Below are positions 10,393-20,824 of a stretch of DNA of 22,402 bases, piece after piece. Numbering within the stretch: the stretch's first letter is position 1; the number at the start of each line of letters is the position of its first letter. Position numbers and translations under genes: made by a program. Origin of the DNA: Seison nebaliae (lineage: Eukaryota > Rotifera > Pararotatoria > Seisonacea > Seisonidae); contig JALJEE010001102.1 in assembly GCA_023231475.1 (NCBI GenBank), positions 1-22,402 of the forward strand, read 5' to 3'. Under the pieces are notes generated by a model that saw only the letters and a program-made list of their open reading frames with translations, was not told the DNA's origin and did not search any database.

Positions 10393-10780
10393 TTAAATTG
10401 AATTATGATCATTGATCAAATTCATTTTTGTTTCATTCAAACTTAATAAATATTCTATTTGTTCAAGTACCGTATCTCTATCGATTCCAAGATCTATCGT
10501 ATTCTGTCGTTTAGATTTATGACGTTTCATTTTTCTCGAATATCTCTTGAAAATATTCATATACATATTAAAAGTTTAGTCACATTGACTCACATCATTT
10601 TCTTCAATTTTACTTATTTTTCTTAAAACATTCACTTTTTTAAGATTAAACGAAGAACTAATGTGTACACTATGTCACTTATATGACGCATCTTAACACT
10701 ACAACTAAAGTAATCATTAAAGATTGTTGAATAAAGTAAATAATCAACAATAAAAAAATTTCACTTATTTTCATCAACAT
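10393..10780 (-). CDS. Predicted small secreted peptide precursor
   Basis: I assemble three exons, read downward: 10780-10698, 10657-10594 and 10545-10393, giving 99 residues in one frame. The first exon encodes a hydrophobic leader (MLMKISEIFLLLIIYFIQQS), plausibly a signal peptide. The first intron (10697-10658, 40 bases) starts GTTAAG and ends CATTAG. The second intron would start GTGAGT at 10593. An alternative donor, GTTTTA at 10629, also keeps frame and fits the local GTT rule, giving 87 residues. The C-terminal part is basic with KR pairs (KMKRHKSKRQ), followed by an amphipathic, acidic 36-residue end starting NTIDLGIDRD. This layout is that of a peptide-hormone precursor. No Gly for amidation precedes the stop. 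No family is recognised. The structure is inference from frame and splice signals. Confidence 0.45.
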
Positions 10781-10841
10781 TTTCGTTCAATTAAGAGAAG
10801 TGTTAGGCATCAAAGATATAAACAAATTCTTCGGCAGAAAA
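10781..10841. promoter_or_regulatory. 61-base gap between two divergent start codons
   Basis: If the peptide gene at 10780 (-) is real, it and the acyltransferase gene starting at 10842 (+) are separated by only 61 bases. A bidirectional promoter, or upstream untranslated exons or a trans-spliced leader on one side, would then be needed. No specific factor site is recognised. Confidence 0.3.
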
Positions 10842-13800
10842 ATGTTTAAAAATTTTTTTCTGCTTTCATGTCTCTCTTTTTTTCTACTACCAATATTTTC
10901 GTTTGATAATGAAACGACCACTATTAACACGAAGTGTCCTGTCTCCACGACTACAATTGATAACAATCAAGCAGCTATTGACAGGAACAATGCTAATTTC
11001 GTAAAATTATTGAAATATGTTTTTGCCGGAGAGAAACCCCACGCAAACTTAACAACGGAAGATAAAATAAAGAATTTTATTGATTTCTACGGTAATACGA
11101 CAATGAACAATGTGTTCGTTCTTGGTTTCCAACAGTTACTTATCGAAGATTTGTTACCAGATATCGGTTTAATGTTTTTATTGATTAACTTTCAAATATT
11201 TCTTCAATAGATGGACCGCTAATCATGTCACTGTTAACACGAATGGTGATAAACGGAACTGAATCAGTTACTTTGGGTGAATGGGAACCGATCATATTAG
11301 ATTTAGTGAATTATCGAACTGCCCTCGCCCTCTTGGTTGGCTACTCGAATGCTGTCCAACTGAAAAAGAATATAAAGGAATTCATTTTTTATGAGATAAT
11401 CGAAGAAGCACAGAGTATACAATGTCGAAATGCGATGAAGCAGTATGTAATGGATGTTACTCTTGGGAAGTTATGGGCTCTAGGAAGTTGATTTAATATT
11501 CCAATTCCTTTTCACGTCTTGTTATTAGTGCTGGATTCAACGGCAAAATTTCCCTCGTCGATACTTCGAGCTAACTTGAATTGGTTAGGAGATTACCAGC
11601 AATGTAAATCACTAAAATATTCACCAATCGATTCTCCCGGTACGTTAATGAAATCGAAGTTCGAAGCGCATTATTGTCGAATGAAAACCTCAATTCCAAC
11701 AAATATTCCCTTACCAATTCCAGTCAATATTTTCCATTGTATTATGAATTAATTTAATTTTTCAGGATAATTTACCATATGATGCTGTAACTTTCGACAT
11801 TGGAATATGTTTGCCTGAAATTTGCGATGAGATTGATACTAGACTAATTTTACAAGCGATTATGGACCATGTGCCAAAAACGAATTTCGAAGTGGATTCA
11901 GTTGTGTGTACGGATCAAGCACATTACAGTGCTGGCTATTATTTGACAATGTTATAATTCAAATATTCCTTTCTTATAATATAATATATAATCATTTTCA
12001 AGAATATTATTCACGTTCCTCCTCCTCATGTTGTTCATCGGTACGGTAATTGATATTTGGTATCGAGTAACACATCCGACGGTACAAATCGCTTTCGAAT
12101 TACCTTTAGTAAAGCAGTCTGTTCAAACCATTAACACCAATATCGATGTGGCAGAGAACTCGACTGTCCAATTGATTGGTATCCAGAAATTGAATAAATC
12201 AGCTTCAACGAGTAGCATCATTTCTAATTCAATTCAGGATGAAGTAGAAATTTCTGTGAAAGCTTTACCATTACCGAGCGAAGATGAAAAAAAAGAACTA
12301 TCTTCTGGGGAAGAAAAAAAGAGTCAGCGAATCGAGGTTTCAACAAAGAATGCGAGTGCTAGTTCTTTTTCGATCATTAACATTAGTTTCATAAACTGAA
12401 AGAATTATTAAAGGATGGGTAAATTTCTTCGTAGGATTCTCCATGTTAAAAAATACCGAGAAATTGTTAAAAACGGAAAGGGTGAAGGATGAAAAAAACT
12501 TCCAGTGTTTGGCCGGAATCAAAGTGTTCAGTATGACTTGGGTCATTCTGGGACATACATACAACTATATGACAGAACGTGATAACTATTTAGTTATTCG
12601 TTAGACGAATTTTCTTTCAATAACGAAATTAGCCAACTCAATTGTCGATAAATAGAAAACGTATTAGATATGATTCAAACCGCTCAAGATTTAGCAGCAC
12701 AAATCGTTATCGGCGCTTTGTATGCGGTAGATGTCTTCTTCCTAATAGCGTTTATTAAAATTTTCTCTCACCCTCTTTCGAAATAAATGTCTACAATCAG
12801 AGCATTGCTTGTGACTTACGGAATGTTAATGAAATTAAAACAAAGACCATTTAGTTTACCAATGTTGGGCTATTATATCATTCATCGATATCTCAGGTTC
12901 AACATCGTTAGATCGTAAATTAATTAATCAAATTATTAAACATTTTCAGATTAGTTCCAACATTTTTCGCAATGTTCTGCTTCACCGTTTGGTTAGTACC
13001 GCATTTGGGTGAAGGACCAATCTGGTATCCGGATGGTTTTCCATTACGCCGAAAAACTTGTACAAATTATTGGTGGAGTTATCTCTTACTCCTCAACACT
13101 TTCATTCCATCTGATAAAACCGTTCAATTCCCCATAAATAATTAAAATAATTTTTTTGCTATTTTTAAGTGCCTCGGATTTTTGTGGTATGTGCCGAATG
13201 ACTTCCATTTATATTGTCTCTCTATCATTTTCATTTTCATTATGCACAAGTTCATTTCGTTTCATATTGGTAATCATCATACTGTTTTAGAAATGGTTTC
13301 GCAGGATTGATCGTCTCCTTCATTTCCTTAATACTTTCAACCTTTTCCATGGCATGGTCTGTTCACGATATGTATAAACCAGAAGCAGCTTTTGTGTTAA
13401 CCATTCCATTCTATTTGTTAAATTTCCATGTGAGTTTTAGGTTCCTCGCTGATTTATTTTCGGAACAATTCAATCGTCCGTATATCCGTTTTTATAATCG
13501 TGCCAGCGCTTGGCTCATTGGAATGTTTGGCGGTTATATCGTCTACGCCATTGAACATCAAAATGATGTTCATCCCAAAGCGACGAAATCACTTTTAAAA
13601 TTTTGTGCAAAATATAAATATTTTGTAATCGGTACTCTGTGGTGTTTGTCTACAATCTTAGCATTCACTGCAATTTTTGGATCTTATCCAAGTTTTACAC
13701 CAGGTTTCTTCTTCAATGATTTCTTACCGAAATTATCTTTCAAAATAATCGCAATTTTTTCCTGAATAGAACAGAGATCACTGACCAAAATTGAATTTGC

Positions 13801-14223
13801 CATTTGGTTCGCTGTTACAAGATGGACATTTCCCTTGGCAGTTTTAATTGTCATACTGACTTGTTATTACGGCTTCGCCAGTTAACATTTTCCTCTTTGT
13901 CTTGCTTAAATAACGTTCATAGGACCAATACATCGTTTTCTTTCGTGGAAAGTTTTCATAATTGTTGGTCGATTGACATATGTCATGTATCTTGTACATC
14001 CGATTTTGATGCAATTACATTTGTATACTCAACGGGCATTATTCAATTATTATGGATTCAATGCAGTTAGCTTTTAAGAAATTTAATAACATTTTCTTTT
14101 TTAAAGTTATACTTATTCATTGGTCATTGGACATTGACCATATTCGTCAGCTATCTGATATCGATGTTGATTGAAGTTCCATTCATGAATTTGGATAAAT
14201 TCATTTTCGGAAGAAATTCATAG
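10842..14223 (+). CDS. NRF-6 (nose resistant to fluoxetine)-like acyltransferase-3 membrane protein
   Basis: Predicted 920-residue multi-pass protein in 14 exons: 10842-11166, 11211-11486, 11529-11722, 11766-11950, 12003-12385, 12435-12599, 12656-12749, 12801-12896, 12950-13121, 13170-13258, 13291-13703, 13770-13880, 13923-14065 and 14107-14223. A signal peptide (FFLLSCLSFFLLPIFS) precedes a Cys-containing extracellular NRF domain with NWLGDYQQC. A membrane helix (near residue 335) and an acidic loop lead to the acyltransferase-3 core. It shows FSMLKNTEKLL, MTWVILGHTYNY (the His, near residue 495, is the conserved family residue), WYVPNDFHLY, NRPYIRFYNRASAWLIGM and a terminal RLTYVMYLVHP. Length is close to that of C. 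elegans NRF-6-type proteins. The family is linked to lipid or yolk transport in nematodes; the substrate is unknown. All junctions keep frame. AATAAA lies at 14309. Confidence 0.88.
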
Positions 14224-14373
14224 ACATCAACTATCAGTTCGCATGCATTACACGAAATTATTAATTAAATGAAAACGACAAATTTCCTTCGTTCTGGCTC
14301 GATGAAAGAATAAAATTGATATAACTTAAATTTTTCTTTTAAATATTTTATTTGGGAAATAAAGAGAATTCAT
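14224..14373. terminator. Convergent 3' ends with opposed polyadenylation signals
   Basis: The acyltransferase gene (+) and the MARVEL gene (-) stop only 150 bases apart. A forward AATAAA is at 14309-14314 and a reverse one (TTTATT on the plus strand) at 14347-14352, so the two 3' UTRs probably abut or overlap. Confidence 0.5.
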
Positions 14374-15149
14374 TCAAAATCTTTCTAAATTATCGACTGG
14401 GTGATTGGTGACAGGCGGTGTTGTTGGTTGATTTTCACGTTGAATTTTTCTGTTGCAGAAATTGGTGATTTGTCCCATCGTTCGAACACTGAATTGATCA
14501 GCAGTGAAGGATTTGTCGTCGTCATTCACTCCAATATCTTTCATTAACATAAATGTATTGAGGCAGGTGAGAGCGACGACAATTAAATTAAAAATCTAAA
14601 AACAGAATTTGAATTTAGTGGGAAAACATTATAATCCAACAGTTGCTGAGACCATACATGAAATGGTTTTATTTCTTTCTTCTTTCTCTGAACCGGGAGA
14701 TGTTGCCAAACCGAGAGTAATACCGAATTGTATGATGAAGAAGGCAGCCGCTAAAATTTGGAGGAGGAATTCGGCGAAAATGAATGGTAGTTGTGAATAC
14801 CATTTATGGATTTGAAATGAGAAGGAAAAGAATAGGATGACGTAGAGTATGAGAAATATTGCGTCGATGATGGCGGTGTAGATGGAAACGCTTTCGCGTG
14901 AACTTGTGTTCGACGGACAGGAAGATGAGGAGATCAATGAGCAAAAGATACAGATCTATCTTATCCATGAGAAGAAAGAAGCGTGAAGTTGGAGAGTGTG
15001 TAAGAGTTACGACTAACGATAATAGCTATGGCGAGAAAACCTTGTTTCGATCGAACGTAAGTTACATCGAAAGTTGGCTTCGTAATGAAATGATGTGATG
15101 TAGTTGTGGTAGAATAGTCGCTTAGTTGGGAGTCGCGTATATCGCTCAT
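14374..15149 (-). CDS. MARVEL-type four-helix membrane protein A
   Basis: Predicted 222 residues in three exons, read downward: 15149-15018, 14955-14641 and 14595-14374. Introns are 62 and 45 bases with donors GTTAGT and GTTGGA. The short cytoplasmic N-terminus is Ser/Thr-rich. Helix 1 is split by the first intron (GFLAIAIIV then ICIFCSLIS). Helix 2 follows SIYTAIIDAIFLILYVILFF, helix 3 is FAEFLLQILAAAFFIIQFGITLGLA, and helix 4 begins in exon 3 (FNLIVVALTCLNTFMLM). A polar cytoplasmic tail ends the protein. Four helices with a conserved-looking first and third helix and short loops fit the MARVEL/CMTM group of membrane-trafficking and junction proteins. The family call is by layout and resemblance, not a search. 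It is divergent from protein B at 15568. Confidence 0.7.
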
Positions 15150-15567
15150 GTTGTTCTTGTGATTGAGATTGAGATAGAATGCTTGCTAGATCACCTCTCT
15201 ATATCTGGGAGACAGAATAGATCATTCGGAGAAATGAGAATTGTGAGAGAATTAGAGCGAAGCATATCGTTTGACCTTATCGATTTAATAGATTGGATGT
15301 GCATTCCTCTTATGGAGTGGGGAGGAAAAGGATGATGAGCGAAACGAGAAATATAAATCATCTATTAATTTATTCATTTGATGTCTTTTTGTTTTTTAAT
15401 ATTTCTTCTTTTTTTTTTTGAAATATCCACTATTGGCTGTTGTTCATGCTTCAACGATTTTCCTCATCTGAACAAGGCTTCAACAAACTATTAATTAATC
15501 ATTCGTATTAAGTAGAGTCAGTCGGAGAAATTTATGAAGATTCTTCACCTTCCTCAATCTCATTAAA
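15150..15567. promoter_or_regulatory. Shared upstream region of the divergent MARVEL pair
   Basis: 418 bases between opposite start codons. The left half is relatively GC-rich and purine-biased (15150-15340), the right half AT-rich with a poly(T) run near 15409-15419. No exon is supported. Both promoters presumably lie here. Confidence 0.4.
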
Positions 15568-16211
15568 ATGGAAAACATTAATGGTCCTCGGAAGAACTTC
15601 CAATATGTTTTATCAACACCCGGCATCCTTCAAATCATCGTGATGGTTTAAATATTTTATTTTATCGCTTCTCATTATCATCATTTATTTGGAAAAGGTT
15701 TGTTGCTTCTGTGGTATCGTCAGTGCATCAATACCAGAAATCAATAATGTAAACAATGCTGCAGGTCGACGTGACTTTTACCTCTGGGTAACTATCTCCG
15801 GTCTAATTATTACGGGAATCTTCTTCCTCGTTCATATGTTCTCCATACCCAAATGGAAATCGAAATGGCCATGGAGTCTTTATGAGTTCATTTATCATAC
15901 CCTCTGGGCATTACAACTACTCATTGCCTCGTCGTTACTTGCGGATATTAGTGCTACGCGACCCGATCAATTCAGAGGATTCTCAGCCGCTGCAGTTAGA
16001 TAACACTACCCTCTCCTCCTTTTTAATCATCGTATGTACATAGTTTTTCGGATTGTTGGCCACTGTCGTTTATGTCGTACTCGCCGTATTCAATGGAGTG
16101 CATTTGTTGCGATGGCGTAAAGATCGATCAAAACGTCATATCATCAAACATGAAGCGATGAGACAATACAACCGACAATCTAAACCTGATCATCAGAACT
16201 CTTATATGTAA
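15568..16211 (+). CDS. MARVEL/CMTM-like four-helix membrane protein B
   Basis: Predicted 180 residues in three exons: 15568-15645, 15698-15994 and 16044-16211. Introns are 52 and 49 bases, both phase 0, with donors GTTTAA and GTTAGA. The N-terminus carries LSTPGILQIIVM running into VCCFCGIVSA (helix 1), the usual MARVEL opening. Helix 2 is FYLWVTISGLIITGIFFLVHMF, helix 3 begins WPWSLYEFIYHTLWALQLLIAS, and helix 4 is FFGLLATVVYVVLAVFN. The tail is basic (RWRKDRSKRH) and ends QNSYM. The pattern with a W-P-W and Glu in helix 3 is typical of CKLF-like MARVEL proteins such as those of Drosophila and vertebrate CMTMs. Role is inferred as membrane trafficking or organisation. Confidence 0.78.
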
Positions 16212-16726
16212 AAATTCTCTTTCTTCTTATCTCTTCATTTCCTTCATTTCAACAACGACAACTACCATTACCTTCATGTTTATCTATCTGTGTTAATATT
16301 TTTCTGCATCCTAAAACCTTTCCAAACTTGCTAGTGAGCAACTTCGTTCGATGATTCACTTCTCAAAAACAATAAGCATTATTAAAGTTATTTCTCTGTT
16401 CTTTTCGAAAAAGTTGAATTGGGAACTGATTAAATGGTTCGTTTATTTCAAATTTAATTTGAAATTCTAATTAAACCATTTCTTGGAATGTAACAAAGAG
16501 AATTAATGTCGATTATATTCTTCCGTCTTAATTATTCTCATTAAATATTCCTATTAGAGAGTTACCTCTAATGAAATTATTTAGATATAGGAAATGAATT
16601 AGATTGAAAAAGAAAGAAGAATATGTAGAAGAAGAATTATTATTCTTCAATAAATTTATTGATATATATAAATACAAAGTCCTATCATCATATTATAAGA
16701 TTTATATTAAAATTATTGCTACTTCT
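16212..16726. other. AT-rich convergent spacer
   Basis: This lies between the 3' ends of the MARVEL B gene and the Ser-rich membrane protein. It contains ATTAAAG near 16380 that might serve MARVEL B. No exon, RNA gene or recognisable repeat is seen. Confidence 0.35.
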
Positions 16727-17953
16727 TTATTTAGTGAGCGATTGGTGTAAACTGGAATCCTGTTTCTCATACATCGATGAATTAATGGATGTGGAATTCC
16801 AGAAAGAATCTCTGGAGGGATCGATCGTTAAAGATGGCGAACCCATATCCGAATCCCATTTGGAATCTCTTCTTGGAGTGATAATTGTCTCGACTGCAGA
16901 ACTGGCAGTTGAGTCGTCGGTAGATGATCCGGGTGGTTGCCAATAACTGTCACTGTTAGTGAATTGTTCAGAATTGTTGAGTGTGCCAATTGAATCGATT
17001 GATGATTGGACGACGGATGATTCATTCATTGAATTGTTTGTCGAACTGATTCTAGACAATTCCATCGTATCTTCATCTTTTAATTTTTTTGATAATTTCT
17101 TACTCGGTTTCTCGAATGCTACTCGCAGTGCTCGTTTATTCGATTTTTCTGAATTAATGTCGTTTTCGTTTTCAGATACTGTGCTCGTCGTAATGGAATC
17201 TTGTCGATTCGATATATATTTCATAACGTTGGGAAATGATAATCGGACTTTCTTCAACGATCCGCCACTCTTCCCAGATTTCCTCCAACTTCGCGATTTC
17301 GGAACTTGTAGCAACGTACTATCATTGACGACGTCTAATGAAAAAATTCCATACGAGTCAAATAGAAAGTAAAGGATAAGAGGAGGAAGTGTTGAAACTT
17401 TCGTTCGGTTGTATATCATTCATTTCGGACGATGTTCGTGTGAAACTCTGTTCTTCTATATTTGTCACAGAGCTCTTAAATGTGATATGATACTTCACTG
17501 GATCTGAGCTTACTTCTTCGTCCGTGAGACGAGAGACAAATGACGAAGGTGAAGAAGGTCCTATGTTATTATTAGCTTCCACTATTTGGGTGATTGACGG
17601 GTCGTTCGGTTTGGGAAATAAGTCGTCTACTACAAATTCTTTAGGAACTACAGCTAAACGTGTAAGAATATTTGAAGGAAATAATTTCAAGGCAATCTGA
17701 AACTTTTGTACATCTTAAATAATTTAATATATATGAAGAGCAGAATAAGTATTAGGAGCCAAACAGACAATGTGATTATTATGGGATGATTCTCTTTCAT
17801 CCATTCTTGATATTCAAACGAAGCATGTCCTTCATCGGTCGCCCGTGTTGTTACAACGGTCAATAGATCAGTAGGAAAAGTAGTAGAATTGAATGGAATG
17901 AGATCGATCGAACCATCAACGAAATAAATAAGAAAAATGAAAAATGGATTCAT
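16727..17953 (-). CDS. Single-pass membrane protein with Ser-rich cytoplasmic tail, family unknown
   Basis: Predicted 370 residues in three exons, read downward: 17953-17704, 17653-17399 and 17334-16727. Both introns (50 and 64 bases) are phase 1 and begin GTTTCA. The protein starts with a short hydrophobic segment (FFIFLIYFVDGSIDL) that could be a signal peptide, then a small Thr-rich ectodomain with one N-x-T site (NSTT). A strong membrane helix follows (IIITLSVWLLILILLFIYIKL, about residues 58-80). The remaining 290 residues are polar, dominated by Ser, Asn and Thr, with a basic patch SWRKSGKSGGSLKKVRLSF that could be a phosphorylation or membrane-binding site. I recognise no family. A receptor-like or adaptor role is only a guess. 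The stop TAA sits inside AATAAA. Confidence 0.62.
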
Positions 17954-18146
17954 TAATTAAATGAAATTTTATTCGAAATAAATTGAATTCATTATGAACT
18001 GCCCCTTTCAATATTAATCCAACAGTCAATTGCAAATAAGGAAAGAGAAATGTGAAACGAATTATGTTTCGATAGAAATTTTATTGTTTTTTCAATTAAA
18101 ATAAAAATTTATAAATATTAACATAATTAGATGTTATGAGAACAGT

Positions 18147-20498
18147 TTATGTAGGCGCCCGATTTACCCTTTCATAAGAAAGAAGTTTTAGAGAATTTAT
18201 ATAAAAGCGTTTCAGCCAGTTCTCTAATGCGAATCGATTGTGTTGATTTAACTCATCAGATTGAACGGATAATGAATCCATTAAATTGGCGATATCGATT
18301 ACAATATCCTCCGTCGGATCTTGACTGATGAGAGCGTTCTCTTTACATGAATTGAAATCCGTTTCATTCAATCGACAATTAAAGATGAGATAATAAATGA
18401 AATATATATAAAGAATATTACTTTTTATTCTCACATTCTTCATCAGCCATTTGATTTGTTCGGTATAAGTTGCCGAAAATTGTGGTTTGAAGAAATTTTT
18501 TGCAAATGCAAATATTTCGAATAAATCCACTAATTGTTTAATATCTTCTCTCTTCTTCAATTCATTTTCCATCGGAATTATTGGTGTTGGTTCTTGTCCA
18601 AAGGACTGTCCGATAAGTGTCCAGATATCCTTCTGACTACGCAACAATCGAAATAGATCATATCCAGATAATTTGTGGATTACAGGAACACATTCCTTTA
18701 CGAAACATGTCAAATAATCCATGTTGCCATTATCGAAATTTTGGGAATTAACTAAAAGACAACCATTCGCCAACTTCCAGTATATGAAATATCCTTCGTG
18801 ATGTTTCTGATAGTTGATGCCCAATTCATTGAAATTAGTAATTAATTTTCGGGTAGAGAGAAAATTCTTTGTCATATGTTGGAGGAAAATTAAAATGAAA
18901 TTATGTTCGATCGTCATTTGGTTTCCTGGAACGGGCAATAAACCATTGAGGAATATTAGGAGATCAGGACGGATGTCGATAATATTTTTATGGGATAGAT
19001 AGGTAGCGAGGAATCGAGGAATAGATATATCAGATACTAAATCGATTATGCCATCACTCACCATTTTGATGACGTCCTCGAAATAATATTTTGGGGTGAA
19101 TTTATTGACGCGGTAATGTTTCATGAAGAAAGTTATCATATGTGGATCATCATTAAAAACTAATTTTGATAATAATTCTTTAATATTCAGCTCCTTATCA
19201 CAATAGTTATGATTGACGATGAGAATATATATGATGGATTCCCGAACATCTGGAAACATTATCCACGATTCCATTATACGATCGTGCACTTCACTGGTGA
19301 ATGTCAATGTCTTCACTTTCTCTAATATTTCACTTAACAACTTTTCTTTATCGTCAACACATAATTGAGGACCGAATGCAAAAACGGTCATTGGACAATC
19401 ACTGATGCCACATTCTTCTGAAGGTTTATAATCTGAACAATTCAGAAAATTGGAAATAACTTTAAGAAACAAATGGACAAATTTCCCATTTTTATGGGGA
19501 AAGGCGAAAAAGATTATTTTGAACGTGTCAATTAGATTGATGTCGACGAACATCACACTTGAAATGAATCCCAAAAACTTTTCTAATCTTTCGAACAAAT
19601 CCTCCATGTCAAGTGTGATTCTTTCGATCAATTCCAATGTATTGTCCAAATTTGGATTAGTGCAAATTCTATATTTCTTACAAAATATCTTTTTCATAAT
19701 TTTCGTGTAAAATAGACAGATGTTGGAACATGAATGAATTAATTGTTGAAATAGAGGACGATTGGTAACTTGCAACTTCACCATATCGAACAGTTTTTCA
19801 CAAATCTTCATCGTTTCGTCCAATCTGGTCACTAGAGTTCTTGTCAAATTAATGTCTCTCAATTGTTTCAATGTGAGATGTAATGCCATTTCCAAATTAT
19901 CGGAAGTAATTAAACTATGAAGTAATTCGTTATCGAATGAAAATGGATAGAGTTCGATAGCACGATCTTTCCAAGAATTGGAAACTGTATGATCCATCAG
20001 TAATTTCTGTAACACTCCACCAACCTTCTCGTCTGTGGAGACGAACGGTTGAACATCTTCTAGCCATGTCACAATGATTTCTCCAAAAAGATTCTTCTCG
20101 AATTCGCCGTACAATTCGTTCACGAGATTACGATCTTTCCTCAACGCAGTCGCCATCATAATGACAAAGAATGGTCGATCATTCTCTTCCATTTGTGACC
20201 AATTCAATTCAGCGAGACATCGCTTCAAACATAAACTGTCGCTGTGGTCGAAGACTAATCGCTCTTTCATCAATTGGAAAACAAGTCGGAAAAATTTCTT
20301 CTCCGCTATTTCTTCTTCTGTCCTCTTCAACATATCGAACCAATCACGCTTATTCATGCCCACCAAATAGTTAGTCATTACCAAATAGTGCTCCTTGTTG
20401 GGAACTTGTGCAATATCCACTGCGGTTTGACAGTACGAAAGAAAAAGAATACATTTCCGTTCAACATCCAAATTCAAACTACCAACTTCATTTTCCAT
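18147..20498 (-). CDS. 783-residue intronless protein, unknown, probably alpha-helical repeat
   Basis: One uninterrupted frame of 784 codons. The frame is open from 20552, but the Met at 20498 (MENEVGSLNLD) is preferred because GTTTCAG at 20530-20524 resembles a splice or trans-splice acceptor just upstream. The protein is leucine-, isoleucine- and phenylalanine-rich with regularly spaced charged residues and no signal peptide. This resembles HEAT/ARM-like superhelical proteins of nuclear or cytoplasmic complexes. Late segments such as NILYIYFIYYLIFN are hydrophobic but short. I recognise no motif that fixes a family. A stretch rich in Cys and Asp (CSDYKPSEECGISDCP) may bind metal or be a loop. 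A reverse AATAAA is at about 18085-18080. It is the only long gene in the window with no introns. Confidence 0.7.
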   Translation of the reverse strand: MENEVGSLNLDVERKCILFLSYCQTAVDIAQVPNKEHYLVMTNYLVGMNKRDWFDMLKRTEEEIAEKKFFRLVFQLMKERLVFDHSDSLCLKRCLAELNWSQMEENDRPFFVIMMATALRKDRNLVNELYGEFEKNLFGEIIVTWLEDVQPFVSTDEKVGGVLQKLLMDHTVSNSWKDRAIELYPFSFDNELLHSLITSDNLEMALHLTLKQLRDINLTRTLVTRLDETMKICEKLFDMVKLQVTNRPLFQQLIHSCSNICLFYTKIMKKIFCKKYRICTNPNLDNTLELIERITLDMEDLFERLEKFLGFISSVMFVDINLIDTFKIIFFAFPHKNGKFVHLFLKVISNFLNCSDYKPSEECGISDCPMTVFAFGPQLCVDDKEKLLSEILEKVKTLTFTSEVHDRIMESWIMFPDVRESIIYILIVNHNYCDKELNIKELLSKLVFNDDPHMITFFMKHYRVNKFTPKYYFEDVIKMVSDGIIDLVSDISIPRFLATYLSHKNIIDIRPDLLIFLNGLLPVPGNQMTIEHNFILIFLQHMTKNFLSTRKLITNFNELGINYQKHHEGYFIYWKLANGCLLVNSQNFDNGNMDYLTCFVKECVPVIHKLSGYDLFRLLRSQKDIWTLIGQSFGQEPTPIIPMENELKKREDIKQLVDLFEIFAFAKNFFKPQFSATYTEQIKWLMKNVRIKSNILYIYFIYYLIFNCRLNETDFNSCKENALISQDPTEDIVIDIANLMDSLSVQSDELNQHNRFALENWLKRFYINSLKLLSYERVNRAPT

Positions 20499-20824
20499 TA
20501 GAGACAAAAATACTATACTAATTCTGAAACATTCAAATTTCAGAATTTTCATTCACTTTTTTCTATTCTATCCACTTCCCTTTTAAATTAGTGTTGCTTT
20601 TTCCTGAAAATTTGGGCTTATCCTTTTCCTTATAATAAACAATTTCAATTAGAAGTCTTCATATTAACTAACGAATCCAATTACAACAAACTAATGTCTC
20701 ATACTTTAACCATTCTCCTATTTATTATTAACAAGATTAATTAATACGAGAACTGTTTATTATTAAAATTAAAAGTTATACAATTACGTAAAAATGGTAT
20801 GTTATTATGAGTCAATCGAATATT

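Noticed and set aside
14898-15098. 66-codon plus-strand frame over the start of MARVEL gene A
   Set aside because: The minus strand has a coherent three-exon membrane protein; the plus frame is basic and low in hydrophobic pattern.
16959-17372. 137-codon plus-strand frame
   Set aside because: Antisense shadow of the Ser-rich membrane protein, whose minus-strand exons join in frame with consistent introns.
20074-20501. Several plus-strand frames opposite the start of the intronless gene
   Set aside because: Shadows of a 784-codon frame, which is far longer than expected by chance in AT-rich DNA.
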